The position numbers and the translations under genes were made by a program. Shown in pieces: positions 35,825 through 45,780 of a DNA stretch of 64,000 nucleotides (the stretch's first letter is position 1; each line of letters starts with the position of its first letter). Source of the stretch: Poseidonibacter lekithochrous (GTDB lineage Bacteria; Campylobacterota; Campylobacteria; Campylobacterales; Arcobacteraceae); the NCBI RefSeq assembly GCF_013283835.1, contig NZ_CP054052.1:372001-436000 (forward strand), given 5' to 3'. Under the pieces are notes generated by a model. The model saw only the letters and a program-made list of their open reading frames with translations, searched no databases and had not been told where the DNA came from.

Positions 35825-35852
35825 AATACTAGGAGTTTCCTAGTATTATTTT
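35825..35852. terminator. Terminator between convergent genes
   Basis: AATACTAGGA (35825-35834) pairs perfectly with TCCTAGTATT (35838-35847) around a 3-nt loop, followed by ATTTT. It overlaps the stop of the LysR gene. Confidence 0.85.
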
Positions 35853-36742
35853 ACTTTTAGTAGATAGTCAACTACATTATCAATAAATGCGTCGTGTTTT
35901 CTGTCTTTTCTATATGCAATATATAGCTTTCTAACCATTTTTTGGTTGTTAATTCTTGATTCAAATAATGCACCAGATTTTAATAATGATTCAATAGCAT
36001 TTCTAGATACAATTGAAACTGTTGGTGTAATATTTTTATCTGAATGTAAAACTGTTTGTACAATTGTAGTTGCACTAGTAACCTCAGAAGTTACATCAAA
36101 AGTATCGCAATCAGGGAAATTAGCTTTATCAAGGTTTTCTTTGAAAATAGCTCTTGTATGTGAATCTGGATTTCTACATACCCATTTATAAGATAATAAA
36201 TCTTCAGCTTTTGCTCTTGTTGGTAATTTTTGATTAGAGAAGATTACAATTTCATCTTCCATCCATTCTCTATAAATAATATCGTCATTTGGAACATAGT
36301 TTTCAACTAGTGCCATATCAATTTTTTTGTCTAATAAATCTTCTATTGCTTCATGTGATACTGAAACATTAATTGAAACTTCATTGTTAATATTTTCTTT
36401 TAAATTATTTAAAAATCTTGGTAAAATATAGTTACCAATAATAAATGATGCTCCAAATACAAATGTAATATCTTTGTTCATAATTTTTAGTAATTCTTTT
36501 TCGCCATTTGCAACACATTTTTCAATTTTAAGTGCAATAGAATATAACATTTGGCCTTCTTTTGTAAGCCTAATTCCGTTCTTTTTTCTATCAACTACTT
36601 GTACATCTAAATAATCTTCAATGAATTTCATTTGTTGTGTTACAGCAGGCTGTGAAATACCAAGTTTTGCCGATGCTTTTGAGAATGACTTTTCTCTAAC
36701 TACAGTTAGAAAAGTTTCTAATTTAGCAAAATCTGTTAGCAT
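35846..36742 (-). CDS. LysR-family transcriptional regulator
   Basis: This 298-residue regulator has an N-terminal winged helix (FLTVVREKSFSKASAKLGIS, then PAVTQQMKFIEDYL) and a C-terminal substrate-binding-type domain. It is divergent from the helicase gene. LysR proteins usually control a neighbouring or divergent gene in response to a small molecule; the target here is not evident. Confidence 0.9.
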   Translation of the reverse strand: MLTDFAKLETFLTVVREKSFSKASAKLGISQPAVTQQMKFIEDYLDVQVVDRKKNGIRLTKEGQMLYSIALKIEKCVANGEKELLKIMNKDITFVFGASFIIGNYILPRFLNNLKENINNEVSINVSVSHEAIEDLLDKKIDMALVENYVPNDDIIYREWMEDEIVIFSNQKLPTRAKAEDLLSYKWVCRNPDSHTRAIFKENLDKANFPDCDTFDVTSEVTSATTIVQTVLHSDKNITPTVSIVSRNAIESLLKSGALFESRINNQKMVRKLYIAYRKDRKHDAFIDNVVDYLLKVK

Positions 36743-36858
36743 TATAACCTCCGTAAAATAAATTATGATTATAATAACATTTATTTATATATAGAATAAT
36801 TAAGAAGAATAGTGAATTTATTTAATATATGGTATAATTATATATTATTGGAGAAGAA

Positions 36859-38913
36859 ATGTCGGAAAACTTACTATCATCACTTAATGATTCGCAAAAA
36901 ATTGCTGCTGAACACATAGATGGTTCACTTTTAATTTTAGCAGGGGCAGGTTCTGGAAAAACTAAAACAATCACCACAAGACTTGCATATTTAATCTCAA
37001 TTGGTATTGACCCAAGCTCAATTTTAACACTAACTTTTACAAATAAAGCCGCAGCTGAAATGCGTGAGCGAGCTTTTTCTATGATTAACCCTGAACATAT
37101 AAATACACCACCTTTATTATGTACTTTTCATAAATTTGGATTGTTATTTTTAAAATTTCACATGAGCGAATTAGATAGAAAAAACAACTTTATTATCATT
37201 GATACTGATGATAAAAAAAGAATTATAAAATCAATAGATAAAGAGATAACAACATCACTGTTAGTTAGTGAAATATCTAAATACAAAAATACACTTATTT
37301 CTCCTGAAGAAGCAAAATCAGCAGCTCAATTAAAGCTGTATCAACAAATTGCAGATGTATATGAAAAATATCAAGCATACCTATTAAAAAATAATTTGGT
37401 TGACTTTGATGATTTATTATTATTACCATATGAAATTCTAAAAAAGAATGAAAAACTAGCACAACAAACTAGTGATAAATATCAATATATTATGGTTGAT
37501 GAGTACCAAGATACAAATGAATTACAGTATAAACTTTTAAGAAAATTATGTTCAAATCACAATAACCTGTGTGTTGTTGGTGATGACGATCAATCAATTT
37601 ATGGTTGGCGTGGTGCAACAATTAAAAATATTCTTAATTTCTCAGAGCACTTTGAGGGAACTACTGTTGTAAAACTTGAATCAAACTACAGATCAACAGA
37701 TACTATTTTAGATCATGCTAATCAATTAATTGAGCATAATAGAGATAGATTAGGTAAAAAACTAGTAGGAACAAGAGCTAAGGGTGATTCTATTAAAGTA
37801 TATGAATCACATGATGAAAATGAAGAGACTAGAAAACTAATTGATGATATTAAAAAGTTATTAGATACTGGTGTTAGTGCTAGAGATGTAGCTATTTTAT
37901 TTAGAGTTAATGCCTTATCAAGATCACTTGAAGAAGGATTTAATAGAGCAGGGCTTAATTATAAATTAGTTGGTGGTATGAAGTTCTATGAAAGAGCAGA
38001 AATCAAAGATTTAATTGCTTATTTTAGAATTCTTACTAATGCTAATGATAACTTCTCATTAAAAAGAATTGTTAACAAACCAAAACGTGGTATTGGTAAA
38101 ACAACAATTGATAAACTTGATGCAAAATCACAAGAAACAAAAAAATCTATTTTTGAGATTATTCAAACATTTGATGCTGATGAATTAGCTACTGTTGTAG
38201 GTAAGAAAAACTCAAGAACTCTTAAAGTATTTGAAGCATCTGTTATGGATTTAAAAGAACTTCTTACAAAATCTAAAATGCAATTTTTAGACTCTTTTGA
38301 AGAAACGTTTGATTATAGAGCCTCTTATGATAATGTACCTGATGGATTTGATAGACAAGCCAATGTTGATGAGTTCTATGGATATATTAGAGATTATTTC
38401 AAACAAAACCCTCATTTAGATTTAAAAGATTTTTTAAATGAAATTGCTTTAGAGAGTGAAAATGAAGAGTATCATAATGAAGCTATTTCAATGATGAGTA
38501 TTCATGCATCTAAAGGTTTAGAATTTAAAAACCTATTTATTATTGGTTTTGAAGAAGGTTTCTTCCCTATTACAGGTGATGGATCTGATATTGAAGAAGA
38601 GAGAAGATTAGGATATGTAGCAATTACAAGAGCTATGGATAATCTTACTTTATCTTTTGTTCATTCAAGATTCTATAAAGGTAAAAGAGCCTCTTTAACT
38701 AAAAGTAGATTTTTAAGTGAATCTGGATTAATAAAAGGGTGTTTAACAATTGAAAAACACTCATCTTATAAAAAAGGTGATTTAGTTCAGCATAAGATTT
38801 TTGGAATGGGTAGAGTTCAAAAAGCTTGTAAAGCTGGAAAAGATTACAAACTTACAATTAATTTTGGCGGTTCGAGAAGAGATATCTTATCGTCATTCGT
38901 AGAGAAAATGTAA
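36859..38913 (+). CDS. UvrD/Rep/PcrA-type 3'-5' DNA helicase
   Basis: This 684-residue superfamily 1A helicase has the Q motif (LNDSQKIAAEH), Walker A (AGAGSGKTKTI), motif II (VDEYQDTNELQ), motif III (GDDDQSIYGWRGA), motif IV-V elements (MMSIHASKGLEFKN) and motif VI (VAITRAMDNL). It is somewhat shorter than E. coli UvrD, as in other Campylobacterota. Roles in repair and replication restart are expected. truB follows 33 nt downstream. Confidence 0.93.
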   Translation: MSENLLSSLNDSQKIAAEHIDGSLLILAGAGSGKTKTITTRLAYLISIGIDPSSILTLTFTNKAAAEMRERAFSMINPEHINTPPLLCTFHKFGLLFLKFHMSELDRKNNFIIIDTDDKKRIIKSIDKEITTSLLVSEISKYKNTLISPEEAKSAAQLKLYQQIADVYEKYQAYLLKNNLVDFDDLLLLPYEILKKNEKLAQQTSDKYQYIMVDEYQDTNELQYKLLRKLCSNHNNLCVVGDDDQSIYGWRGATIKNILNFSEHFEGTTVVKLESNYRSTDTILDHANQLIEHNRDRLGKKLVGTRAKGDSIKVYESHDENEETRKLIDDIKKLLDTGVSARDVAILFRVNALSRSLEEGFNRAGLNYKLVGGMKFYERAEIKDLIAYFRILTNANDNFSLKRIVNKPKRGIGKTTIDKLDAKSQETKKSIFEIIQTFDADELATVVGKKNSRTLKVFEASVMDLKELLTKSKMQFLDSFEETFDYRASYDNVPDGFDRQANVDEFYGYIRDYFKQNPHLDLKDFLNEIALESENEEYHNEAISMMSIHASKGLEFKNLFIIGFEEGFFPITGDGSDIEEERRLGYVAITRAMDNLTLSFVHSRFYKGKRASLTKSRFLSESGLIKGCLTIEKHSSYKKGDLVQHKIFGMGRVQKACKAGKDYKLTINFGGSRRDILSSFVEKM

Positions 38914-38946
38914 TTTTCTCTACAAAAAACTAACTGGATAAAAATA

Positions 38947-39795
38947 TTGCAAAAAAGACTTTATAATAAAGAACCCCTAAATAAACTATTAGTTGGTAAT
39001 AAACCAATGTTTATGAGTTCAAACTCTTATTTAAATAGAATAAAAAGAAAATACAAAAATAAAAAGGCTGGTTTCTCAGGAACTTTAGATCCTTTTGCTA
39101 ATGGATGTTTGATTATTGCATTTGGGCAATACTCAAAACTTTTTAAGTATATGGCTAAAACACCTAAATCATATAGAGCTGTTGTATGGTTGGGAGCTCA
39201 ATCTGAATCTTTAGATACTGAAAATATGATTAGTATAGAAGATGAGAAAAAGATTGATTTAACTTTAATCAAAAATGAAATAGAAAACCTAGTAGGTACA
39301 CATGAATATTACCCTCCTAAGTTTTCTGCTAAAAAGATTGATGGAAAAAGAGCATATGACTTAGCACGAGAGGGTATTGAGTTTGAAATGAAGAAGTCTT
39401 CTATGACTATTACTAACACAAAGTTTATTTCTTATAATCATCCCTTTATAACTTTTGAATCTACAGTTACAGAAGGCTCATATATAAGAAGTCTTGCTCA
39501 AATATTACTAGAGAAGTTAAACTCTAAAGGAACTCTATCTTATTTAAGAAGACTTAATGAAGGTAAATTCTTTTATGAGAATGAAAAAGACTTAAATCCT
39601 TTAGATTATATTGATTTAGAAAGAAATAAATACTCAGGTACAAAAGAGTGGCTTTTTGATGGTAAAAAGATTTCTATTGATTATTTAGAAAGAAAAGACG
39701 ATGGTAAATACCTAATTGTTTTCGATGACTTTTTTAGTATAATTGAGATTGAAAATAACGAAGTTACATATCTTCTTAATAAGGTTACTTTATAG
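38947..39795 (+). CDS. truB: tRNA pseudouridine(55) synthase
   Basis: This 282-residue enzyme makes pseudouridine 55 in tRNA. The catalytic aspartate is D48 in GFSGTLDPFANG. The start is TTG at 38947; the first in-frame ATG (39007) would remove the NKLLVGNKP strand that is conserved in TruB, so TTG is preferred despite a weak ribosome-binding site. Its stop overlaps the GTG start of ispE by one base. Confidence 0.93.
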   Translation: MQKRLYNKEPLNKLLVGNKPMFMSSNSYLNRIKRKYKNKKAGFSGTLDPFANGCLIIAFGQYSKLFKYMAKTPKSYRAVVWLGAQSESLDTENMISIEDEKKIDLTLIKNEIENLVGTHEYYPPKFSAKKIDGKRAYDLAREGIEFEMKKSSMTITNTKFISYNHPFITFESTVTEGSYIRSLAQILLEKLNSKGTLSYLRRLNEGKFFYENEKDLNPLDYIDLERNKYSGTKEWLFDGKKISIDYLERKDDGKYLIVFDDFFSIIEIENNEVTYLLNKVTL

Positions 39796-40556
39796 TGGAA
39801 AAAAAATCTTATGCAAAAGTAAATATTTTTTTAAAAATTGCAGGGAAAAGAGATAACTATCATGAATTAGTATCAAGGTTTGTTAGGGTACATTCCTTAT
39901 ATGATGTTATCTCTTTTGTAAAAACCCAAAGGAAAGCATTTGATATTATAGGTGACTTTGGATGTAAACTAGAATCAAACACTGTATATAAAGCGTACAA
40001 TTTATTAAAAGAGTATGATGGAGTTGAAGAGTTCTTTTTAACTCATAGTGTTAAAGTAGAAAAAAATATTCCAGAGTTTGCAGGTCTTGGTGGTGGAAGC
40101 TCTAATGCTGCTACTTTTTTGATTATGGTAAACGAAGTATGTAATTTAAATCTATCAAAAGATGAATTATGTGATATTGCAGTTAAAATTGGTGCAGATG
40201 TTCCTTTTTTTGTTTATGAGTATGATAGTGCAAATGTTACAGGCATTGGTGAGATTGTTGAAAAATTTGATGAAGATGTATTAGATATACAAACAATAAC
40301 TCCAAAGATTATGTGTAATACCGGTGAGATATTTACTTTATTTAGAAAAAACTATTATAAACAAGTATCCCAAGAGGAAGCAAATAAATTATTATCAATG
40401 AAATCACTAGATATAATTAGTGAATATGATATAAAAAAAGCAAATGATTTATATGAACCAGCTATTGAAGCTAAAAGTGAATTGGCAAATTATGCTAATA
40501 AAAACTGGTATTTTAGTGGTAGTGGAAGTTCATTTTTTAGGATAAACAATGGCTAA
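39795..40556 (+). CDS. ispE: 4-diphosphocytidyl-2-C-methyl-D-erythritol kinase
   Basis: This 253-residue GHMP kinase of the MEP isoprenoid pathway starts with GTG. The N-terminal [20 protein letters not shown] and the ATP-binding glycine-rich [14 protein letters not shown] are diagnostic. It is shorter than E. coli IspE, as in other Campylobacterota. It overlaps truB by one base and smpB by eight. Confidence 0.93.
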   Translation: MEKKSYAKVNIFLKIAGKRDNYHELVSRFVRVHSLYDVISFVKTQRKAFDIIGDFGCKLESNTVYKAYNLLKEYDGVEEFFLTHSVKVEKNIPEFAGLGGGSSNAATFLIMVNEVCNLNLSKDELCDIAVKIGADVPFFVYEYDSANVTGIGEIVEKFDEDVLDIQTITPKIMCNTGEIFTLFRKNYYKQVSQEEANKLLSMKSLDIISEYDIKKANDLYEPAIEAKSELANYANKNWYFSGSGSSFFRINNG

Positions 40557-41022
40557 AAAAGAAAAAAAGAAAAACTTAGAGTTTAAAAACAAAAAAGCTT
40601 GGCATGACTTTACAATACTTGAACAGTTTGAAGCAGGAATTGTTTTAGAAGGTAGTGAAGTAAAAGCTGTAAGAGATGGTAGAGTTAATTTAAAAGATAC
40701 TTTTATTCGTATAATCAAAGGTGAAGTATTCTTATTTAATATGCATATCTCTCATTTAAGTACAGCTCATACAACATATAGACCAGATGAAAGACGTGAA
40801 AGAAAACTGCTTTTACATAAAAATCAAATTGGTAAAATGTTTTCAAAAGTTACAAAAGATGGAATGACAATTGTAGCTTTAAAACTTTACTTTAATGCAA
40901 GAAATATGCTTAAGATGCAAATTGCAATTGCAGAGGGTAAAAAACTTCATGATAAAAGAGAAGATTTAAAGAGAAAAACAATGCAAAGAGAGACTCAAAT
41001 AGCTCTTAAAAACTGGAAATAA
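40549..41022 (+). CDS. smpB: SsrA-binding protein
   Basis: This 157-residue RNA-binding protein brings tmRNA to stalled ribosomes. Motifs include [36 protein letters not shown] and a basic C-terminal tail ([13 protein letters not shown]-like). It overlaps the end of ispE by eight bases. The tmRNA gene itself is not in this window. Confidence 0.95.
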   Translation: MAKKEKKKNLEFKNKKAWHDFTILEQFEAGIVLEGSEVKAVRDGRVNLKDTFIRIIKGEVFLFNMHISHLSTAHTTYRPDERRERKLLLHKNQIGKMFSKVTKDGMTIVALKLYFNARNMLKMQIAIAEGKKLHDKREDLKRKTMQRETQIALKNWK

Positions 41023-41496
41023 ATAGCTCTATTTTAATATGATAGAATGACTATCATCTTCTAAATTTAATCCATGGAAAATAATTATTAAACTAATAAC
41101 TATTTTCCTCACATCTTAAAAAAAATAAATCCCAATTTAAGTATAAATTATATTTATATAGATTAAGTTTTTAATCATTCACTTCATTAAGTAAAAACTT
41201 ATATATTATTTTTTTATGAAAGAAGACCATTTTTACCCTATTTAAGGCTTTTTCTAAATATTCAATTATTATAAAAGTTAATAAGTAGTAATTATAGAAT
41301 TAGATTATGCCAATAATAGCATGAAAGAAGCAATTGGGATAATAACTATCATTATATAATCTACATAAAACATTATTTATTAATTGAAAATAAGCTTAAA
41401 AAAAAGTTAATTTTTTGTTAATTTTAAGTTCGCTTTCGATAATATAAGCGCATAAGTGACGATTTGTGACTTGTATATAAAATTAGTAGGAGGAGA
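41023..41496. other. 474-bp intergenic region upstream of the cbb3 oxidase operon
   Basis: No gene is seen. The region is very AT-rich. A perfect 7-bp inverted repeat with a 5-nt loop (ATGATAG/CTATCAT) lies just after smpB. A Fur-box-like sequence is present at 41338-41356. The last 100 bp before ccoN probably hold its promoter. Its length is unusual in an otherwise tightly packed region. Confidence 0.5.
41338..41356. promoter_or_regulatory. Fur-box-like 19-mer
   Basis: GATAATAACTATCATTATA matches the classical Fur consensus at 16 of 19 positions by my count. In an AT-rich genome such matches can occur by chance. It lies about 145 nt before ccoN, so iron control of oxidase expression is possible but weakly supported. 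Confidence 0.3.
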
Positions 41497-41499
41497 TTG

Positions 41500-42966
41500 A
41501 TGCAAAACGGTGCACAAATTGAGTATGATTACTCAGTTGCAAAAGCCTTTACATTTGCAACAATTTTGTTTGGTATCATAGGTATGACAGTAGGTGTTAT
41601 ACTTGCGTTTCAATTGGCGTTCCCTGGACTAAATAATTTAGCTGGAGAGTATGGTACTTTTGGTAGATTAAGACCTTTACACACGAATGGTGTTGCATTT
41701 GGTTTTGCTCTAAGTGGTATTTTTGCGGGATGGTATTACATTTCACAAAGAGTTTTAAAGGTTTCTTTAAAAGAATCACCATTTTTAATGGGTGTTGCAA
41801 AGTTACACTTTGTTTTATACTTTATAACTATTCTATTAGCTGTAGTTACTCTTTTCATGGGTATTACAACTTCAAAAGAATATGCTGAATTAGAGTGGCC
41901 ATTAGACATTTTAGTTGTTTTATGGTGGGTTTTATGGGGAATTTCAATTTTTGGTTTAATCGGAATTAGAAGAGAGAGAACATTATATATTTCTTTATGG
42001 TACTTCATTGCTACATTCTTAGCTGTTGCAATGTTATACTTATTTAATAATATGGAAGTTCCTACTGCTCTAGTTTCTGGTTATGGTTCATGGATTCACT
42101 CTGTTTCTATGTATGCTGGAACTAATGATGCACTAGTTCAATGGTGGTATGGACACAATGCTGTTGCATTCGTTTTCACAACTCCAATTATTGCGTTAAT
42201 CTATTATTTCTTACCTAAGGAATCAGGACAAAACGTTTATTCATACAAGTTATCGATATTAGCATTCTGGGGATTGTTATTCGTATACCTTTGGGCAGGT
42301 GGACATCACCTTATTTACTCAACAGTACCAGACTGGATGCAAACAATGGGTTCTGTAATGTCAGTTGTATTAATTTTACCATCATGGGGATCAGCTATTA
42401 ATATGCTTTTAACTATGAAAGGTGAGTGGCAACAATTACAAACAAACACATTAATTAAATTCATGGTATTAGCTTCAACTTTCTATATGTTATCAACTAT
42501 TGAAGGACCAATTCAAGCAATTAAATCAGTAAATGCAATTGCGCACTTTACAGATTGGATTCCTGGACATGTTCACGATGGTGTACTTGGATGGGTTGTA
42601 TTTATGATTATGGCTGCATTATTCCATATGGTTCCAAGAATGTATAAAAGAGAAATATACTCTAAATCATTAATGGATACTCAATTCTGGTTACAAACTA
42701 CAGGTATCGTTTTATACTTTACATCTATGTGGATTGCAGGAATTACTCAAGGTATGATGTGGAGAGCTTACGATGAATATGGTTCATTAGTATACTCATT
42801 TATTGATACAGTTATTGTATTAAAACCATACTATACTATTAGAGCTGTTGGTGGATTATTATATCTAGTTGGATTCTTTATGTTCGCATACAACATTTAC
42901 AAAACTATTAAATGTGGTAGAGTACTTGACAAAGAACCAGTTAATGCAACTCCAGTAGCTGCGTAA
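41500..42966 (+). CDS. ccoN: cbb3-type cytochrome c oxidase subunit I
   Basis: This 488-residue catalytic subunit carries haem b and the high-spin haem b3-CuB centre. The invariant-histidine regions include RPLHTNGVAFGF, WWYGHNAVAFVF, AGGHHLIYSTVPDW and PGHVHDGVLGW. The ATG at 41500 directly follows an AGGAGG site; a TTG one codon upstream is less likely. It reduces O2 with high affinity, as expected for a microaerophile. Confidence 0.97.
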   Translation: MQNGAQIEYDYSVAKAFTFATILFGIIGMTVGVILAFQLAFPGLNNLAGEYGTFGRLRPLHTNGVAFGFALSGIFAGWYYISQRVLKVSLKESPFLMGVAKLHFVLYFITILLAVVTLFMGITTSKEYAELEWPLDILVVLWWVLWGISIFGLIGIRRERTLYISLWYFIATFLAVAMLYLFNNMEVPTALVSGYGSWIHSVSMYAGTNDALVQWWYGHNAVAFVFTTPIIALIYYFLPKESGQNVYSYKLSILAFWGLLFVYLWAGGHHLIYSTVPDWMQTMGSVMSVVLILPSWGSAINMLLTMKGEWQQLQTNTLIKFMVLASTFYMLSTIEGPIQAIKSVNAIAHFTDWIPGHVHDGVLGWVVFMIMAALFHMVPRMYKREIYSKSLMDTQFWLQTTGIVLYFTSMWIAGITQGMMWRAYDEYGSLVYSFIDTVIVLKPYYTIRAVGGLLYLVGFFMFAYNIYKTIKCGRVLDKEPVNATPVAA

Positions 42967-42981
42967 GAAGGAGGGATTATT

Positions 42982-43665
42982 ATGTTTCATTGGTTTGAAC
43001 AAAGACCGTTTTTCTTTGCGGTATTAGTATTCGTATTTATTTCATTTGCAGGGATCATCGAAGTAATTCCAGATTTCGCAAAACAATCAAGACCAACAGT
43101 AGGTACAAAACCTTATTCTGTTCTTGAATTAGCTGGTAGACAAGTATATATCAAAGAATCTTGTAATGCTTGTCACTCGCAATTAGTAAGACCATTTAAA
43201 TCAGAGACTGATAGATATGGTATGTATTCATTATCTGGTGAATATGCTTATGATAGACCATTTTTATGGGGATCAAAAAGAACTGGACCAGATTTATGGA
43301 GAGTTGGAAATTACAGAACTACAGATTGGCATGAGAATCATATGATGGATCCAGCTTCTGTTGTTCCAGGAACAGTAATGCCAGCTTACCCACACCAATT
43401 TGAGAATATCGCAGACTTAGATACAGCGTATGCAGAAGCATACACAGTAAAAACTGTATTTGCTACGCCATATGATCAAGATTTAAATGGTGATGGAAAA
43501 GTTGACGTTGAATTAGGTGAGTATAACTCAGCTATTGCAAATGCTAAAGCAGATGCTGCAGCAATTGCAGCTGATATGAAAAATCAAGCTGTAAAAGACG
43601 CTGTTGCAAAAGGTCAAATTCCTGAAATAGTTGCATTAATTGCATATTTAAATTCTTTAAAATAG
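42982..43665 (+). CDS. ccoO: cbb3 oxidase subunit II (monohaem cytochrome c)
   Basis: This 227-residue protein has an N-terminal membrane anchor (FFAVLVFVFISFAGIIEVIP) and a periplasmic cytochrome c domain with the haem site CNACH (61-65). The axial Met is probably in VPGTVMPAYPH. The C-terminal DGKVDVELGEYNSAIANAKA stretch is an acidic/alanine-rich insertion. AAGGAGG precedes the start. Confidence 0.95.
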   Translation: MFHWFEQRPFFFAVLVFVFISFAGIIEVIPDFAKQSRPTVGTKPYSVLELAGRQVYIKESCNACHSQLVRPFKSETDRYGMYSLSGEYAYDRPFLWGSKRTGPDLWRVGNYRTTDWHENHMMDPASVVPGTVMPAYPHQFENIADLDTAYAEAYTVKTVFATPYDQDLNGDGKVDVELGEYNSAIANAKADAAAIAADMKNQAVKDAVAKGQIPEIVALIAYLNSLK

Positions 43666-43674
43666 AGGTGTAAA

Positions 43675-43899
43675 ATGGAATATGAAACATTACTAACGAT
43701 ACAAGGTTATACAAAGTTTTTTCTAATATTAACTGTTTTTATTATTTTCTACGCTTACGCTTATTCTATATATAAAAGGGATAAGAAAGGTGAAAGAGAT
43801 TATGAAAAGTATTCGAATCTTGTACATGATGATTCTCATATTTCAGCTCCTCTTGAAGATAGAAAAAATGATAAAGATATAGATAATAAGGAGAAATAG
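43675..43899 (+). CDS. ccoQ: cbb3 oxidase small subunit CcoQ
   Basis: This 74-residue protein has one membrane helix (FFLILTVFIIFYAYAYSIY) followed by a highly charged cytoplasmic tail. It occupies the CcoQ position between ccoO and ccoP. CcoQ proteins stabilise the assembled complex. Assignment rests on position and topology. Confidence 0.85.
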   Translation: MEYETLLTIQGYTKFFLILTVFIIFYAYAYSIYKRDKKGERDYEKYSNLVHDDSHISAPLEDRKNDKDIDNKEK

Positions 43900-43900
43900 T

Positions 43901-44788
43901 ATGAAATCTATGATTATAGGTGGAATTATTCTTATCATCGCTTTAATGGCAGGAACTTACTTTGCGGCAGGTGATGCTTTTATCGGCGATGATTATATTA
44001 ATAGCTTAACAATGCTAGGGGCAATTGCAATTATTACAATTACTGTATTTGTTGCGTTAAAGTATATTAATCAAATGAAAAATGATACTGCTAGTGGTGA
44101 TTTAGCAGAAGAAAGATGGGATGGTATTGGTGAATATAAAAACCCTGTTCCAACTGGATGGGCATTAGCATTTATTGGTTCAATCATTTGGATGTTCTGG
44201 TACTTCACTGTTGGTTATCCAATTAATGGGTTCTCTCAAATTGGACAATGGAATGAAGAGACTATTGAATATAACCAAAAGTTTGAGTCAAAATGGCAAA
44301 ATCCATCTCAAGAGACTTTAGAAGCAATGGGTCAATCTACATACTTAGTACAGTGTTCACCTTGTCATGGTGTTGATGCTGAAGGTATTGAAGGAAAAGC
44401 TCAAAACTTAACTAAAAGAATTGCAAAAGAACAAGTTGTTCATGTAATTAATAATGGTTCAAATAGCTTAACAACTGCATATCCAGGTGGTATGCCAGGT
44501 GGAATGGCATTTGGTCCTGATGTTGATGTAATTGCTGAATATGTAGCTGGTGGATTCAAAGGTGAACAACCTGCAGCATACGCAGTATGTGCTGGATGTC
44601 ATGGTGTAGATGGTAAAGGTATGCCTTACGTTGCTCCAAACATTAGAGAATACGATGATGCTTTAGTTATTGCAGTTTTAAAAGATGGTAAAAAATCAAA
44701 TATTGGTTCAATGCCTAGCTTTGATGGAAGACTTAATGAAACTCAACAGAAAGCTTTAGCGGCTTACCTTAGAAGTTTAGGAGAGTAA
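43901..44788 (+). CDS. ccoP: cbb3 oxidase subunit III (dihaem cytochrome c)
   Basis: This 295-residue protein has two N-terminal membrane segments and two cytochrome c domains with haem sites CSPCH (152-156) and CAGCH (230-234). Axial Met candidates lie in GGMPGGMAF and GSMPSFDG. It passes electrons from soluble cytochrome c to CcoO/CcoN. The gene is 1 nt after ccoQ and 1 nt before the next small gene. Confidence 0.96.
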   Translation: MKSMIIGGIILIIALMAGTYFAAGDAFIGDDYINSLTMLGAIAIITITVFVALKYINQMKNDTASGDLAEERWDGIGEYKNPVPTGWALAFIGSIIWMFWYFTVGYPINGFSQIGQWNEETIEYNQKFESKWQNPSQETLEAMGQSTYLVQCSPCHGVDAEGIEGKAQNLTKRIAKEQVVHVINNGSNSLTTAYPGGMPGGMAFGPDVDVIAEYVAGGFKGEQPAAYAVCAGCHGVDGKGMPYVAPNIREYDDALVIAVLKDGKKSNIGSMPSFDGRLNETQQKALAAYLRSLGE

Positions 44789-44789
44789 G

Positions 44790-45032
44790 ATGGCTGGAAA
44801 TACACAAATGAACGAAAATGAAAGAGGTATCTTTAAACTTAATGGTATCACTGGAATGTTAATTGCTACAGTATTGTTATTAACAATATTAGCAGTTTTA
44901 GTATTCAATTCAGTATTAGTACAACAAAAAGAGGCTAACAATTTCTATAAAATCAACCAAGATTTAAATGGATTAAAAATGAATAGCACAGATAACCATA
45001 AACAGTACCAACTTGTTGGTACTGGTAAATAA
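44790..45032 (+). CDS. DUF4006-like small membrane protein
   Basis: This 80-residue protein has one membrane helix (GMLIATVLLLTILAVLVFNS) after a short polar N-terminus (ERGIFKLNG). Proteins of this type follow ccoP in many Campylobacterota and are assigned to DUF4006. A role in oxidase assembly or stability is likely from context only. Confidence 0.75.
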   Translation: MAGNTQMNENERGIFKLNGITGMLIATVLLLTILAVLVFNSVLVQQKEANNFYKINQDLNGLKMNSTDNHKQYQLVGTGK

Positions 45033-45042
45033 GGGGTAAGAT

Positions 45043-45135
45043 ATGGAAAAAATTATAGGTATTTTACTTGTAGTATCAGCCGTTATGACTGCTTATTACG
45101 CTTTCTTCGATTCAGCAAGAGTGTTTGTTGGTTAG
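45043..45135 (+). CDS. 30-residue membrane peptide in the cbb3 operon
   Basis: ATG at 45043 opens a 30-codon frame ending TAG at 45135, directly followed by the ATG of the next gene. The product MEKIIGILLVVSAVMTAYYA plus ten further residues is a single hydrophobic helix. A GGGGTAAG ribosome-binding site precedes it. The tight packing (10 nt after DUF4006, 0 nt before the next gene) argues that it is translated. It could be a CcoM/CydX-like oxidase accessory subunit. Confidence 0.65.
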   Translation: MEKIIGILLVVSAVMTAYYAFFDSARVFVG

Positions 45136-45771
45136 ATGAAAAATCTTAAAAACTTAAAAATAGGAGTGATTTTTTCACTTCTATTTTTTTTATCACAAAA
45201 TTTATTTGCAGGGAATTTTATATTAAGTGATGATAACTTAATTGATCCTAGAGCAAAGTCTAAAATCAATGAAATAGGTTCTGAAGTTAAATCAAAATTA
45301 GGTACGAATGTATATATTTATGCAAAAGAATCTTTAGATTTAAATGAAGATACTTCAAGAAAAGAAAAATTTGATATTATTAAAAACTTAGAAAAAGAAA
45401 TTATTCCAGCTTTAGAAAAACCATATATTTTACTTAGTATGTCTGTTGAAGATATGTATGTTAACTTATTGTTTTCGGATAATTTAGAAGAAGTAGTTGA
45501 TAAAGATGATATTCTTAATGGTTATGTTATACCCTTATTGGCTTCAAAAGATAAAAATACTTTACTTGCAAAAGTAAGTGCTTCAATGTTAAATGGATAT
45601 TCTGCAATTGTGGATAGTTTATCAGAGAATAAAGAAATCAAAATTGAATCTAATGCTGAAATTGGTAACCAAGGAAAAGTGTCTAGTACTATTTGGAGAG
45701 TTTTTATGTACACTCTTATTGTAACTAGTTTAATTCTATATACTTACGCAGTATTAAGAAAGAAAAAATAA
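45136..45771 (+). CDS. Membrane-anchored periplasmic protein, TPM-like
   Basis: This 211-residue protein has a signal peptide (FSLLFFLSQNLFAG), a periplasmic domain of about 150 residues and a C-terminal membrane helix (VFMYTLIVTSLILYTYAVL) ending in a lysine-rich tail. The pattern ILSDDNLIDPRAKSKINEIG resembles the opening of TPM domains. It is the third small gene after ccoP. Function is unknown; an assembly role for the oxidase is possible. Confidence 0.6.
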   Translation: MKNLKNLKIGVIFSLLFFLSQNLFAGNFILSDDNLIDPRAKSKINEIGSEVKSKLGTNVYIYAKESLDLNEDTSRKEKFDIIKNLEKEIIPALEKPYILLSMSVEDMYVNLLFSDNLEEVVDKDDILNGYVIPLLASKDKNTLLAKVSASMLNGYSAIVDSLSENKEIKIESNAEIGNQGKVSSTIWRVFMYTLIVTSLILYTYAVLRKKK

Positions 45772-45780
45772 AGATAAAAA

